NCBI GenBank assembly: GCA_963806935.1
Contig: CAWEAT010000004.1
Span: 124,001-188,000, forward strand
Direction of reading: 5' to 3'
Source of the DNA: Roseiarcus sp963806935
GTDB taxonomy: Bacteria > Pseudomonadota > Alphaproteobacteria > Rhizobiales > Beijerinckiaceae
Length of the DNA: 64,000 nt
Part shown: piece after piece, positions 8,822 to 18,049 of the stretch
How the letters are laid out: each line of letters starts with the position of its first letter
Numbering within the stretch: the first letter of the stretch is position 1
Translations under genes and position numbers: made by a program
The notes under the pieces: generated by a model
What the model was told of the DNA's origin: nothing
Seen by the model: the letters and a program-made list of their open reading frames with translations, nothing else
Databases searched by the model: none

Positions 8822-10318
8822 TCACACCCCCGACGGATGATAGTTCGGGCTCTCGCGGGTGATCGCCACGTCGTGCACATGGCTTTCGCGCAAGCCGGCG
8901 CTGGTGATGCGCATGAACCGCGCCTTCTGCTGGAACTCCGGGATCGTTTCCGCCCCGACATAGCCCATCGCGGCGCGTAAGCCCCCGGCGAGCTGGTGGA
9001 CGATCGCCCCGACCGGCCCGCGATAAGGCACCTGCCCTTCCACGCCTTCGGGCACGAGCTTCATCTGGTCCTTCACGTCCTGCTGAAAATAGCGGTCGGC
9101 CGAGCCCCGCCCCATCGCGCCGAGCGAGCCCATGCCGCGGTAGCTCTTGTACGAGCGCCCCTGGTAGAGGAACACTTCGCCCGGGCTCTCGTCGGCGCCG
9201 GCGAACAGCGAGCCGATCATCACGCTGTCCGCCCCGCCCGCGATCGCCTTGGCGAGATCGCCCGAATATTTGACGCCCCCGTCGCCGATCACCGGAATGC
9301 CCGCCGCGCGAGCCGCTTCCGCCGCCTCCAGAATCGCGGTCAGCTGCGGCACGCCGACGCCGGCGACGATCCGCGTGGTGCAGATCGAGCCCGGCCCGAT
9401 GCCGACCTTGATCGCGTCGGCGCCGGCGTCGATCAGCGCCTGCGCGCCCTCGCGCGTCGCCACATTGCCGGCGATGACCGAGACCTTGTTGGTGGCGCGC
9501 TGGATGCGCCGGACCTGTTGCAGCACCTGCTCGGAATGGCCGTGGGCGGTGTCGACGACCAGGCAGTCGACACCCGCCGCCATCAGGAGCTCGGCGCGCT
9601 CGAACCCCTTGTCGCCGACCGAAGTGGCGGCGGCGACCCTGAGCCGGCCATCGGCGTCCTTGGCGGCGTTCGGATGGGCGGTCGCCTTCTCGATGTCCTT
9701 GACGGTGATGAGGCCGACGCAGCGGCCGGAATCGTCGATCACCGCCAGCTTCTCGATCCGATGCAGGTGGAGCAGCCGCCGCGCCTCGTCGCGCGTGACG
9801 CCCTCGCGCACCGTCACCACCTTGCGGGTCATGAGTTCGGTCACCGGCTGGCGCGGATCGTCGGCGAAGCGCACGTCGCGATTGGTGAGGATGCCGATGA
9901 GCTTTCCGGGCTTGCCGCCGTTCGGCTCGACCACCGGAATGCCGGAAATCGAGGCGCGCTTCATCAGCGCAAGCGCGTCGGCCAGCGTCGCATCGGGAAA
10001 GATGGTGATCGGATCGACGACCATCCCGCTCTCGAACCGCTTGACCTTGCGCACCTCCTCCGCCTGATCGGCGGGCTCGAGATTGCGGTGGATGACCCCG
10101 ATCCCGCCCGCTTCCGCCATCGCGATCGCGAGCCTTGCTTCGGTCACGGTGTCCATCGCCGCGGAGAGGATCGGCAGGTTGAGTCGGATCGCGCGGGTAA
10201 GCTTGGTCCCGATATTGGTCGCGCTCGGCATCACCGCGCTATGGCCCGGGCGCAGCAGCACGTCGTCAAACGCGAGTCCCTCGGGAATCGTCTCCGCTTC
10301 AACGATCGCCATCGCCAT
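8822..10318 (-). CDS. guaB: Inosine-5'-monophosphate dehydrogenase
   Basis: 498 residues, full length. It oxidises IMP to XMP with NAD+, the committed step of guanine nucleotide synthesis, in the cytoplasm. It has the (beta/alpha)8 barrel with the loop GPGSICTTRIVAGVG holding the catalytic Cys, the GGVKYSGD phosphate-binding region and the RGMGSLGAM flap. Two CBS domains are inserted at about residues 95-215 (ITIFPDATLADAL and VTELMTRKVVTV). The ATG at 10318 is preceded by AAAGGA. A GMP reductase gene lies about 2.3 kb away on the opposite strand. Confidence 0.96.
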   Translation of the reverse strand: MAMAIVEAETIPEGLAFDDVLLRPGHSAVMPSATNIGTKLTRAIRLNLPILSAAMDTVTEARLAIAMAEAGGIGVIHRNLEPADQAEEVRKVKRFESGMVVDPITIFPDATLADALALMKRASISGIPVVEPNGGKPGKLIGILTNRDVRFADDPRQPVTELMTRKVVTVREGVTRDEARRLLHLHRIEKLAVIDDSGRCVGLITVKDIEKATAHPNAAKDADGRLRVAAATSVGDKGFERAELLMAAGVDCLVVDTAHGHSEQVLQQVRRIQRATNKVSVIAGNVATREGAQALIDAGADAIKVGIGPGSICTTRIVAGVGVPQLTAILEAAEAARAAGIPVIGDGGVKYSGDLAKAIAGGADSVMIGSLFAGADESPGEVFLYQGRSYKSYRGMGSLGAMGRGSADRYFQQDVKDQMKLVPEGVEGQVPYRGPVGAIVHQLAGGLRAAMGYVGAETIPEFQQKARFMRITSAGLRESHVHDVAITRESPNYHPSGV

Positions 10319-10582
10319 GCATCCTTTGTGGACTTGCTATGTGGACTTGGGAGCGGGCGGCGCAAGACTCGCACCCGCTGCATGGCGCGGCTGCCTAACA
10401 TGAGCGCGGCGAAGTTCCTAGCCGTTCCCCGCCATGCTAGGATCGGGCATGTCCCTGGCCTCGTTGGCGTCGATCCTCCTGGCCAAGAAGCCGAGGTCGC
10501 CGCTTTCTTCGCGACGGGCTGAACTCGGCGCCCCCCGCGCGTCTCGTTGGCGCGCCCAGCTCGGGCGCGCCAACGTTTCAGG
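10319..10582. other. Intergenic region upstream of guaB, no gene seen
   Basis: The 264 bp between guaB and the broken secreted-protein gene has only short overlapping frames without good starts or protein-like composition. It holds the strong hairpin at 10545-10575 and presumably the guaB promoter on the minus strand, although no convincing -35/-10 pair was picked. Confidence 0.5.
10545..10575 (-). terminator. 13-bp perfect stem-loop, likely terminator of secreted-protein gene
   Basis: CGTTGGCGCGCCC (10545-10557) pairs perfectly with GGGCGCGCCAACG (10563-10575) around a 5-nt loop. It sits 8 bp beyond the stop of the minus-strand secreted-protein gene and upstream of guaB, so it probably ends transcription of the former. 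There is no long T-run on the minus strand; TTT follows on the plus strand. Confidence 0.6.
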
Positions 10583-10884
10583 CTAGTGAGGCAGTTTGTC
10601 GGCGAGGACTTCAACTCGCTGCATTTCCGGCGTCTTGACGAACAGCTCCGCCGCCTCGACGTTATCTGCTTCGCCAGCTTGCCCTGCAGATGGGCGGTCA
10701 GGAACTTCGCGGTCTCGACCTCAGAGAAATTCTCGATGGCGAGACCGCGGCCCTGTGCGGATGCGATGGTCATTTGCTCGTTTCCCACGGCGACGCAGCG
10801 TGCACTGGGATCTTGGGCGTAGGCCTTCGAGGTTGGGCCCCCGAGCGCGAAAATCATCGTCAGGCCGAAGATAATCCGAAGCAT
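10583..10884 (-). pseudogene. Small secreted protein gene, reading frame interrupted
   Basis: The ATG at 10884 with AGAGGGAA upstream opens a Sec signal peptide (MLRIIFGLTMIFALGGPTS, cleavage near AYA-Q). The frame then reads TAKFLTAHLQGKLAKQ, after which the protein-like continuation lies in another frame (NVEAAELFVKTPEMQ and on to a stop at 10583). The 302-bp span is one base short of a multiple of three, so a single base appears to be missing near 10668. Corrected, the product is a small exported protein of about 100 residues. The family is not recognised. Confidence 0.5.
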
Positions 10885-11105
10885 GGTTCCCTCTGGGCTT
10901 GGCGAAAGGCGCGCGCCTTCACGCGCCATCAGCACGCTGACCGCGCTGCCGAGACCGGCCGGCAGCTTGTTTAAGCACAAACCATGCCGGTTTCTCCCTG
11001 GAGCGGGGCGTTCTATCGGCCAGTTGCGAAAATCTGGCTCAAACGGTCCGCCCCCATCCCGTGATCCGGCTTCTCTATTGTGTTTTTCAGAATTCTGTGT
11101 CATAT

Positions 11106-11128
11106 TCCCTCTTTTCCAGAAAGAGGGA
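11106..11128 (+). promoter_or_regulatory. Hairpin sequestering the ribosome-binding site of the HTH gene
   Basis: TCCCTCTT (11106-11113) is perfectly complementary to AAGAGGGA (11121-11128), and the second arm is the Shine-Dalgarno sequence for the ATG at 11136. In mRNA this would hide the ribosome-binding site, suggesting translational control or autoregulation. A perfect palindrome CAGAATTCTG (11088-11097) lies just upstream and could be a protein-binding site. Confidence 0.5.
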
Positions 11129-11135
11129 TCATCCA

Positions 11136-11618
11136 ATGGACAACAGTAAGCCGCCGCGCCCCCGGCTCAACCTCATCGGCCGGGCCGCCCGGACCAAGCG
11201 GATCTTCGCCCGCATGCGCGAGGGCTGGGCCTATGACGAGATCGCCCGCGACGAGGGCTTGAGCGCCGAACGCGTCCGCCAGATCGTCGCCGAGGTTTTG
11301 GGCAAGCGCGTGATCGACCGCGGCCCGCACCACGCGCACCTGCAACTCGAACGCCTCATGCCGGCGCTGAGGCTCGCGGGCGAGGGGATCGCGCGCGGCG
11401 AGATCAAGGCCATTGCGCCCCTGATCAAGGTCATCGACCGGATGGACAAGCATCAGGAGACGGTCGTGGCGAAGCACTATTACGGGCCGGAGGAGCGGCA
11501 GCGGCTGCTCGACAAGATCAACCGCGTCGCGGCAAATCTCACCGACGCGACAACCCCGCCGGAGCCTGCTCCCGAGGAAGCGGCGGAAGAAACTAAGTCC
11601 GGCGAACCTCCGGCGTAA
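11136..11618 (+). CDS. Helix-turn-helix DNA-binding protein (sigma-70 region 4-like), 160 residues
   Basis: Starts at the ATG at 11136 after AAGAGGGA. Residues about 18-50 (RIFARMREGWAYDEIARDEG, then LSAERVRQIVAEVL) look like a sigma region-4/transposase-type helix-turn-helix. The middle is helical, with HHAHLQLERLMPALRLAGEG and EIKAIAPLIKVIDRMDKHQ, and the tail is acidic and Pro/Glu-rich. The middle recalls small proteins seen near phage terminases, but there are no phage genes here. It could be an orphan regulator. A hairpin overlaps its ribosome-binding site. Confidence 0.7.
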   Translation: MDNSKPPRPRLNLIGRAARTKRIFARMREGWAYDEIARDEGLSAERVRQIVAEVLGKRVIDRGPHHAHLQLERLMPALRLAGEGIARGEIKAIAPLIKVIDRMDKHQETVVAKHYYGPEERQRLLDKINRVAANLTDATTPPEPAPEEAAEETKSGEPPA

Positions 11619-11748
11619 GCCATTGAAAAGACTGGTTTCCGACGAGAGATTCCAAGCAAATCCAACGGCCGCCGCCCCCCGCCCATGAGGCCGGGCGGCC
11701 CGCTTTGGGCTTCGTCCAAATAAATCCAAGCCGGACGGCGGCGCGGGC

Positions 11749-12496
11749 TCAGATGCACCGCCCGCCGTCGACCTCGAGCACGACCCCGGTCAGGAAGTTC
11801 GAACTCGTCGCCCGCGAGGAAGAGCGCGGCCGAGCCGATGTCCTGAGGCGTCGAGAAGCGGCCGAGCGGCACGGTCGCCTTGAAGGCGGCCCGCTTCTCC
11901 GGCGTGTCCTCGCCCATGAACATCGCCAAGAGCGGCGTCTCGCCGGCGACCGGCGCCAGCGCGCAGACGCGGATCTTGTCGGGCGCAAGCTCGACGGCAA
12001 GCGACTTCGTCATCACATGCACCGCGCCCTTGGAGGCGTTGTAGACCGTCAGGCCAGGGCGCGGGCGGAGCGCGGCGGTCGAGCCGACATTGATGAAGAC
12101 GCCGCCGCCGTTCTCCCGCATGTGGGGCGCGAAAGCCTGGGCGGCGAGGAAGATCGATTTGACGTTGACCGCGAAGATGCGGTCGAACTCCTCTTCCGTC
12201 ACCTCCATGATCGGCTTGTTGCGGTGGGTCGTGCCGGCGTTGTTGACGACGATGTCGATCCGCCCGAACGCGGCGATCGCCTCGCGCGCCGCCCGCTCGA
12301 CATCGGCGCGGCTCGAGACGTCGGCGTGGATCGCGATCGCGCCCGGACCGAACCGCCTGGCGGCCGCTTCGGCGACGTCGCCCTTAAGGTCGAGGCAGGC
12401 GACCCGCGCGCCCTCGCGCACAAAGGCTTCGGCGATGCCGAAACCGAACCCCTGCCCCGCGCCGGTCACCAGCGCGGCCTTGCCTTTCAGTCGCAT
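11749..12496 (-). pseudogene. SDR-family oxidoreductase, one frameshift near the C-terminus
   Basis: Classical short-chain dehydrogenase/reductase of about 248 residues. It shows the NAD(P)-binding TGAGQGFGFG, then NNAG, a Ser (INVGS) and the catalytic YNASK. The frame is intact to residue about 231 (ALFLAGDE); then one extra base at about 11802-11803 throws it out. The proper C-terminus (SNFLTGVVLEVDGG, stop at 11749) lies in the next frame. The 748-bp span is one base over a multiple of three. Uncorrected, translation runs on to 11480 through the 3' end of the HTH gene. The substrate is unknown. Confidence 0.85.
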
Positions 12497-12592
12497 GCCC
12501 TTAACCCTCGCCGCGCTCGTTGAGGTCCGCCCCCGGGATCACTACATTGTTCGCGGCCGGCGCGCCTTCCCCCGCCACGAACTGGACAATCC

Positions 12593-13636
12593 ATGCGCAT
12601 CGAAACCGACGTCAAGCTCGATTTCAAGGACGTCCTCATTCGTCCCAAGCGATCGACGCTGAACACCCGCAGCGCGGTCGACGTCAACCGCGGCTTTCGT
12701 TTCCTCCACACCGGCTCCGAATGGAAGGGGTTTCCCCTCATCGCCGCCAACATGGACGTGACCGGCACCATGGCGATGGCGCGCGCGCTCGGCAAGCATG
12801 GGGCGCTGACCGCACTGCATAAGCACTACCCGGAGGCGAAACTCACCGACTTCTTCGCCGGGCCGGATGGCGCCCATGCCTTCTATTCGCTCGGCACGAC
12901 CGCAGCCGACGTCAAGAAGCTCGCCTCCGTCGCCAAGTCAGCGCCGATCCGCTTCATCTGCCTCGACGTCGCCAATGGCTACGCGGAGAAATTCCTCGAA
13001 ACCGTCAAGCGCGTGCGCGACGACTACCCCCACGCCGTCATCATGGCCGGCAATGTCGTCACGGGCGACATGACGGAGGCGCTGATTCTGGCCGGCGCGG
13101 ACATCGTCAAGATCGGCATCGGCCCCGGGTCGGTCTGCACCACTCGCCGGGTGACCGGCGTCGGCTATCCGCAGCTCTCGGCGATCATCGAGTGCGCCGA
13201 TGCGGCGCATGGGCTGAAAGGGCAGGTCTGCGCCGACGGCGGCTGCACCGGCCCGGGCGACGTCGCCAAGGCTTACGGGGCGGGCGCGGATTTCGTCATG
13301 CTGGGCGGCATGCTCGCCGGCCACGACGAATGCGACGGCGAGATTCACTATCAGGAGCGCGACGGCGAAAAGGTCGCCGTCGGCATGACGTTCTACGGCA
13401 TGTCGTCGGAGACGGCGATGAAGAAGCACTCGGGCGGCGTCGCCCATTATCGCGCCGCCGAGGGCAAGACGGTCGAGACGCCCTACCGCGGCCCGGTCGA
13501 AGAGACGATGGGCGAAATCATGGGCGGGGTGCGCTCGATGATGACCTATATCGGCGCAGCCCACCTGAAGGAGGTCTCGAAGCGCACGACATTCGTGCGG
13601 GTGACCGCCCAGACGAACGATGTGTTCGGGGGATGA
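12593..13636 (+). CDS. guaC: GMP reductase
   Basis: 347 residues, the usual length for GuaC. It reduces GMP to IMP with NADPH, releasing ammonia, in purine salvage. It resembles IMP dehydrogenase but lacks CBS domains. Landmarks are the N-terminus LDFKDVLIRPKRSTLNTRS, the active loop GIGPGSVCTTR with the catalytic Cys, and FYGMSSETAMKKH. With guaB nearby, both arms of the IMP/GMP cycle are encoded within 5 kb but on opposite strands, so they are not co-transcribed. Confidence 0.94.
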   Translation: MRIETDVKLDFKDVLIRPKRSTLNTRSAVDVNRGFRFLHTGSEWKGFPLIAANMDVTGTMAMARALGKHGALTALHKHYPEAKLTDFFAGPDGAHAFYSLGTTAADVKKLASVAKSAPIRFICLDVANGYAEKFLETVKRVRDDYPHAVIMAGNVVTGDMTEALILAGADIVKIGIGPGSVCTTRRVTGVGYPQLSAIIECADAAHGLKGQVCADGGCTGPGDVAKAYGAGADFVMLGGMLAGHDECDGEIHYQERDGEKVAVGMTFYGMSSETAMKKHSGGVAHYRAAEGKTVETPYRGPVEETMGEIMGGVRSMMTYIGAAHLKEVSKRTTFVRVTAQTNDVFGG

Positions 13637-13723
13637 GGGCGGTTTCCGGAGGCCAGATACGCCGCGACCCCTGCGACAACTGGCCGTTGGTCGGTCGCCT
13701 TCGAGCGTGCTAGAAACGCCTCC

Positions 13724-14923
13724 ATGACCTCCGCCGCCCCTCGAGCCGGGGACCGCGCGCCTGTGCGCCTTGCCGGCGCGACGCGCGGCGAAATCATTCA
13801 GAGCCTTCGCGAAATCGGCACGCCCGAGCGCGAGCTCACGATGCGCGCTGCGCAGCTCTGGCACTGGATCTATCATCGCGGCGCCCGCGAGTTCCAGGCC
13901 ATGCGCAACATCGCCCGGCCGCTGCTCGAGCGGCTCGGGGAAAGCTGCACGCTCGCGCGTCCTGAGGTCGTGGACGAACAGCTTTCCGCGGACGGCACGC
14001 GCAAGTGGCTCATGCGGATGGCGCCCGCTCACCGCTTCGACAAGGGCGCCGAGATCGAATGCGTATATATCCCGGAGTCCGACCGGGGCACGCTTTGCGT
14101 CTCAAGCCAGGTCGGCTGCACGCTCAACTGCTCGTTCTGCCACACCGGCACGATGCCGCTGGTGCGCAACCTGACGGCGGCCGAGATCGTCGGCCAGGTT
14201 CTGGTCGCCCGCGACCGGCTCGGCGATTTTCCCGGCGGGGTTGCTCCGGCCGATGGGCTCGCGCCCAAGGGCGAAGGCGTGCGCGCGGTGTCCAATATCG
14301 TCTTCATGGGCATGGGCGAACCGCTCTACAACTTCGAGGCGGTGCGTGACGCCATCGCTATTCTGACCGATGGCGACGGTTTGTCGCTGTCGAAGCGGCG
14401 TATCACCGTCTCGACGTCCGGCGTCGTCCCCGAAATGGCCCGGCTCGGGGCCGAATGCGGGACCATGCTCGCGGTGTCGCTGCACGCGACCAACAATGCG
14501 CTGCGCGACAGGCTCGTGCCGCTCAACCGGAAATATCCGCTCGAGGCGCTCATCAAGGCCTGTCGCGACTATCCCGGCGCCTCCAACGCCCGGCGCATCA
14601 CGTTCGAATATGTGATGCTCAAAGGCGTGAATGATTCGCCGGCGGAGGCCAGAGCGCTGGTGCGCCTGCTCAAGGGCCTGCCCGCCAAGATCAACCTAAT
14701 TCCGTTCAATCCATGGCCCGGAAGCACCTTCGAGTGCTCGGACTGGGAGACGATCGAGCGCTTTTCGGAAATCATCTTCAACGCCGGCTATGCGAGCCCG
14801 GTGCGGACGCCGAGGGGCCGCGACATTCTGGCCGCCTGCGGCCAGCTCAAGAGCGAGAGCGAAAAACTGCGGGCGCGCGCGCGTTTGATGCTCGAGGAGA
14901 GCTTGGCCGTTGGACAGGACTGA
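13724..14923 (+). CDS. rlmN: 23S rRNA A2503 / tRNA A37 C2-methyltransferase
   Basis: 399-residue radical-SAM enzyme that methylates C2 of A2503 in 23S rRNA and A37 in some tRNAs. The cluster-binding motif CxxxCxxC is present (C132, C136, C139 in CTLNCSFC), and a conserved C-terminal Cys lies in ILAACGQL. FMGMGEPLYNFEAV and SLHATNNALRDRLVP are RlmN signatures. The N-terminal helical domain (residues about 15-110) binds RNA. The gene starts at the ATG at 13724 and is followed 39 bp later by hflK. Confidence 0.96.
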   Translation: MTSAAPRAGDRAPVRLAGATRGEIIQSLREIGTPERELTMRAAQLWHWIYHRGAREFQAMRNIARPLLERLGESCTLARPEVVDEQLSADGTRKWLMRMAPAHRFDKGAEIECVYIPESDRGTLCVSSQVGCTLNCSFCHTGTMPLVRNLTAAEIVGQVLVARDRLGDFPGGVAPADGLAPKGEGVRAVSNIVFMGMGEPLYNFEAVRDAIAILTDGDGLSLSKRRITVSTSGVVPEMARLGAECGTMLAVSLHATNNALRDRLVPLNRKYPLEALIKACRDYPGASNARRITFEYVMLKGVNDSPAEARALVRLLKGLPAKINLIPFNPWPGSTFECSDWETIERFSEIIFNAGYASPVRTPRGRDILAACGQLKSESEKLRARARLMLEESLAVGQD

Positions 14924-14962
14924 GGCGCCCATAATTCCGCATCCGACCGGAAGGATGCCCCG

Positions 14963-16024
14963 GTGAGCGAGGACGTGGGCGAACACGGCTCGCCGGCGCC
15001 CGCGCTCGACCTCTCAGGCGCCCTTCGCGCCAGTGTCGGCGATCTCTTTCGCCTGCCACGCCTCGACCGCCGCGGCGTCGTCGCGCTCGCGGGACTCGTC
15101 CTCCTCGCGTGGCTCACCACGTCCCTCTATCGCGTTCAGCCGGATGAAAAGGGCCTCGTGCTGCGATTCGGTCAATGGGTCGCGACCACCGAGCCGGGCC
15201 TCCACGTCCACCTGCCCTACCCGATCGAAACCGTTCTCCTGCCGAAAGTGACCCAGATCAATCAGATCCAGCTCGGCGTGGGCTCGACGGCCGCACCCAG
15301 CGACGGGCAGAGCGGCCGCGGGCGCCAGATGCTCACCGGGGACGAGAACATTGTCGAGGCGGACGGCGCGGTGTTCTGGAAAATTCGCGATCCCGCCCAG
15401 TTCCTTTTCAAGATCGACAATCCCGAGCTGGCGGTCAGGATCGCCGCAGAGGGCGCGCTCCGCGACGTCATCAGCCGCACGCCGATCCAGGCGGCGATGT
15501 CGAACAAGCGCCAGCAGATCGCCGACGAGACCCAGGCCGTCCTGCAGAAGCTGCTCGACGACGATCAGGCCGGAGTTGAAATCACCCAGGTGCAGTTGCA
15601 GCGCATCGAGCCGCCGCTTGCGGTCATCGATGCGTTCAACGACGTCCAGCGCGCGCGCGCCGATCAGGAGCGGGCGCGCAACGAGGCCGAGGCTTACGCC
15701 AATGACATCCTGCCGCGCGCGCGCGGCGACGCTGAGCGGATCCGCCAGGAAGCCGAAGCCTATAAAGTGCAGGTGGTCAACCTCGCGCATGGCGACGCCG
15801 ACGCCTTCACGCCGCTGCTCAGAAGCTATGAGGCCGCAAAGGACGTCACGGCGCGCAGGCTTTATATGGATAGCGTCGACGAGCTGCTGACGAAATCGTC
15901 GAAGGTGATTGTCGATGCTTCCGGCCGCGGCATGTCACGCATCGTTCCCTACTTGCCCATGTCGGACGTGAAGACATTGGCGCCGGCCCTCGCCGCGCCG
16001 CCGGCGCCCGGAGCCGCAAAGTGA
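14963..16024 (+). CDS. hflK: HflK, SPFH-domain regulator of FtsH protease
   Basis: 353-residue inner-membrane protein. An N-terminal cytoplasmic segment is followed by one membrane span (about residues 38-57, VVALAGLVLLAWLTT), then a periplasmic SPFH/band-7 domain (RVQPDEKGLVLRFGQW) and a coiled-coil region rich in Arg, Ala and Glu. With HflC it forms the HflKC cage around FtsH and modulates membrane protein turnover. The GTG start at 14963 suits the spacing after rlmN. It overlaps hflC by 4 bp (GTGA). Confidence 0.93.
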   Translation: MSEDVGEHGSPAPALDLSGALRASVGDLFRLPRLDRRGVVALAGLVLLAWLTTSLYRVQPDEKGLVLRFGQWVATTEPGLHVHLPYPIETVLLPKVTQINQIQLGVGSTAAPSDGQSGRGRQMLTGDENIVEADGAVFWKIRDPAQFLFKIDNPELAVRIAAEGALRDVISRTPIQAAMSNKRQQIADETQAVLQKLLDDDQAGVEITQVQLQRIEPPLAVIDAFNDVQRARADQERARNEAEAYANDILPRARGDAERIRQEAEAYKVQVVNLAHGDADAFTPLLRSYEAAKDVTARRLYMDSVDELLTKSSKVIVDASGRGMSRIVPYLPMSDVKTLAPALAAPPAPGAAK

Positions 16025-16930
16025 GCGGCCGCACCGTCGGGGTCGCGCTATGCCTGGCCGCTCTCATCGTCTATCTCGCAGCCTCCTCGGTCTATATCGT
16101 CAACGAGGGTGAGCAAGCCCTTGTCGTGCGGCTCGGCGCGCCGATCGGCGTCGCCGACAAGCCCGGTCTCAAGTTCAAGGCGCCGTTTATCGACAGCGTC
16201 TACGTCACCTCGACCCGCTCGCTTCTGCTCGAGCCGCCGCTCGAACAGGTGATCATGGGCGATGAGAAGCGGCTCGAAGTGCAGCCTTACGCGCGCTATC
16301 GCATTGTCGATCCGCTTCGCTACTACCAGGCGTTGCGCACGAGCGAGACGGCGAACGCCCAGCTTGCTCAGCTTGTCAGCTCGTCGGCGCGGCGTGAGCT
16401 CGGACAGATCCCGCTCCGGACGCTCCTGACCGAGGAGCGCGGCCACATCCTCGATATCATCAAGGGCGAGGTCGCAGCCAAGGCTGAGCCGCTCGGCATC
16501 AAAGTCGATGAGGTCAGAATTCGATCGCTCCGACCTACCGTTCGAGACCAGTCAGGCGATCTACGACCGGATGAAATCAGAGCGGCAGCGCGAGGCGAAG
16601 GAGCTGAGGGCCCAAGGGTTCGAATGGGCGCAGCAGATCGAGGCCCGCGCAGACCACGATCGCACCGTCATCCTCTCCGAGGCTCGCCGATACGCGGCGG
16701 TCGCGCGCGGCGACGGCGACGCCGAAGCCAACCAGGCGCTTGCCGCGGCCTACTCGCAAGACCCGCAATTCTATTCCTTCTACCGGTCGCTCCAGACCTA
16801 TCGCAACGCGCTCGCCAGTTCGGCCCCGACCATGGTCGTCAGTCCGGACGCCGACTTCATTCAGACGCTCAAATCTGGCCCCAGGCCCGAGGCGCCTTCA
16901 GCGCCGGTCGCGGAGGGCGCCAAGCCTTGA
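16021..16930 (+). pseudogene. hflC: HflC, SPFH-domain partner of HflK, one frameshift
   Basis: Membrane-anchored partner of HflK (span at about residues 7-24, then IVNEGEQALVVRLGAP). The frame is normal to KVDEVRI; an extra base in CGATCG (16522-16527) then shifts it. The family-typical continuation RRSDLPFETSQAIYDRMKSE through to the stop at 16930 is in the next frame. The 910-bp span is one base over a multiple of three. Corrected length is about 302 residues. Because hflK directly upstream is intact and coupled, a sequence error is likely. The GTG start overlaps the hflK stop. Confidence 0.9.
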
Positions 16931-17018
16931 GCCTGCAGCGCGCCGCAGCGCGCGGCAGGGCTGCGCCCGAGCGACAGCAGCTCCCTTCCGCTCGGAGCGC
17001 GCCGATGGAGGATTGGAC

Positions 17019-17972
17019 TTGATCGACGGCGTCGCGTGGATCGTCGTCCTCGTGCAAATTCTCTGCGTCGATCTCCTGCTTGGCGCTGACAACGCCGTCG
17101 TGATCGCGCTCGCCTGTTCAAGGCTGCCGGCGGAGGAAACGCGCCGTGCGGTGGTGCTCGGCGCGGTCGGGGCGATCGCGCTGAGGCTCGGCATGCTCGC
17201 CTTCGCCAACGCCCTTCTCGCCGTGCCGCTGGTCAAGCTCATCGCGGCGTGGACGCTGGTCGTCATCGCCCTCAACGTGCGCGCCCGGAAGGCCGGCGAC
17301 GAACGTCCTGCGGCCGCCGGCGCCGCGGGTGATTTCATCACCGCCGCGGCAGTCATCATGCTCGCCGACGCGGCGATGAGCCTCGACAATGTCGTGGCGC
17401 TTGCGGCGATCGCCGGGGGAAGTTTCTGGCTCCTGGCGCTCGGGGTCGTTCTGAGCATACCGATCATCGCCTTCGGCAGCCTTATCCTTTCCGGGATCAT
17501 CCGCCGCGCGCCAGCAATCCTGACTCTGGGCGCGGTCGTTCTCGGCTGGATAGCGGGAGCGATGGCGGTTTCCGATCCCCTCGTCGCGGACTGGTTCCAA
17601 ACCAACGCGCCGGGGCTTGCCGTCTTCGCTCCCGCCCTCGGCGCCGCCTTCGTCTGGCTCGCCGGCGAGGGGGCGGAACGACGCTCGCCCCGCCGCGCAA
17701 TCGAGCTTCCTCGCGTGGGGTGGGCCGCTCCGCCGCCCGGACCTGAGATTCTGACTTCGCCGCGGGCCGCTTCCGGCCTCGAGGCCATGCTCGAGTCCGG
17801 CCCCGAACGCACGCCGCGCGGAGAGCTTCGAACGTCGACGGCGCGCCCGCACCTGATCCCGGCCTCGGGCGGATGGAGCGAGGAGCGCGTGGTGGTTGTC
17901 GGCTTTGTCATCCTGGCCGCGCTTGCCGGGATAATCATCTTCGTCGCCTCGTTCCTCGACAGCCTCACTTGA
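17019..17972 (+). CDS. TerC-family integral membrane protein
   Basis: 317 residues from a TTG at 17019, chosen because GGAGGA lies 6 bp upstream; another TTG is at 17013. The protein has about eight hydrophobic segments and the two acidic TerC motifs LLLGADNAVVIALA and MSLDNVVALAAIAG. TerC proteins are linked to Mn2+ export and metal loading of secreted enzymes, as well as tellurite tolerance. A polar Pro-rich loop (about residues 215-285) precedes a final membrane helix, longer than in typical members. It follows hflC by 88 bp on the same strand. Confidence 0.85.
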   Translation: MIDGVAWIVVLVQILCVDLLLGADNAVVIALACSRLPAEETRRAVVLGAVGAIALRLGMLAFANALLAVPLVKLIAAWTLVVIALNVRARKAGDERPAAAGAAGDFITAAAVIMLADAAMSLDNVVALAAIAGGSFWLLALGVVLSIPIIAFGSLILSGIIRRAPAILTLGAVVLGWIAGAMAVSDPLVADWFQTNAPGLAVFAPALGAAFVWLAGEGAERRSPRRAIELPRVGWAAPPPGPEILTSPRAASGLEAMLESGPERTPRGELRTSTARPHLIPASGGWSEERVVVVGFVILAALAGIIIFVASFLDSLT

Positions 17973-18049
17973 ACAAATCGCGGAATTCGTTGCTTTCGCC
18001 GCCTTGAGGGTGTTGAGCTTGAAGCGCACGATCGATCGAGAAGGAAGTC

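Noticed and set aside
8996..10522. A 508-codon plus-strand frame opposite guaB
   Set aside because: It is an antisense shadow of guaB with no protein-like domains or a supported start.
11136..11618. A phage terminase small subunit and hence a prophage
   Set aside because: The resemblance is limited to helix-turn-helix and helical features; no other phage genes are near.
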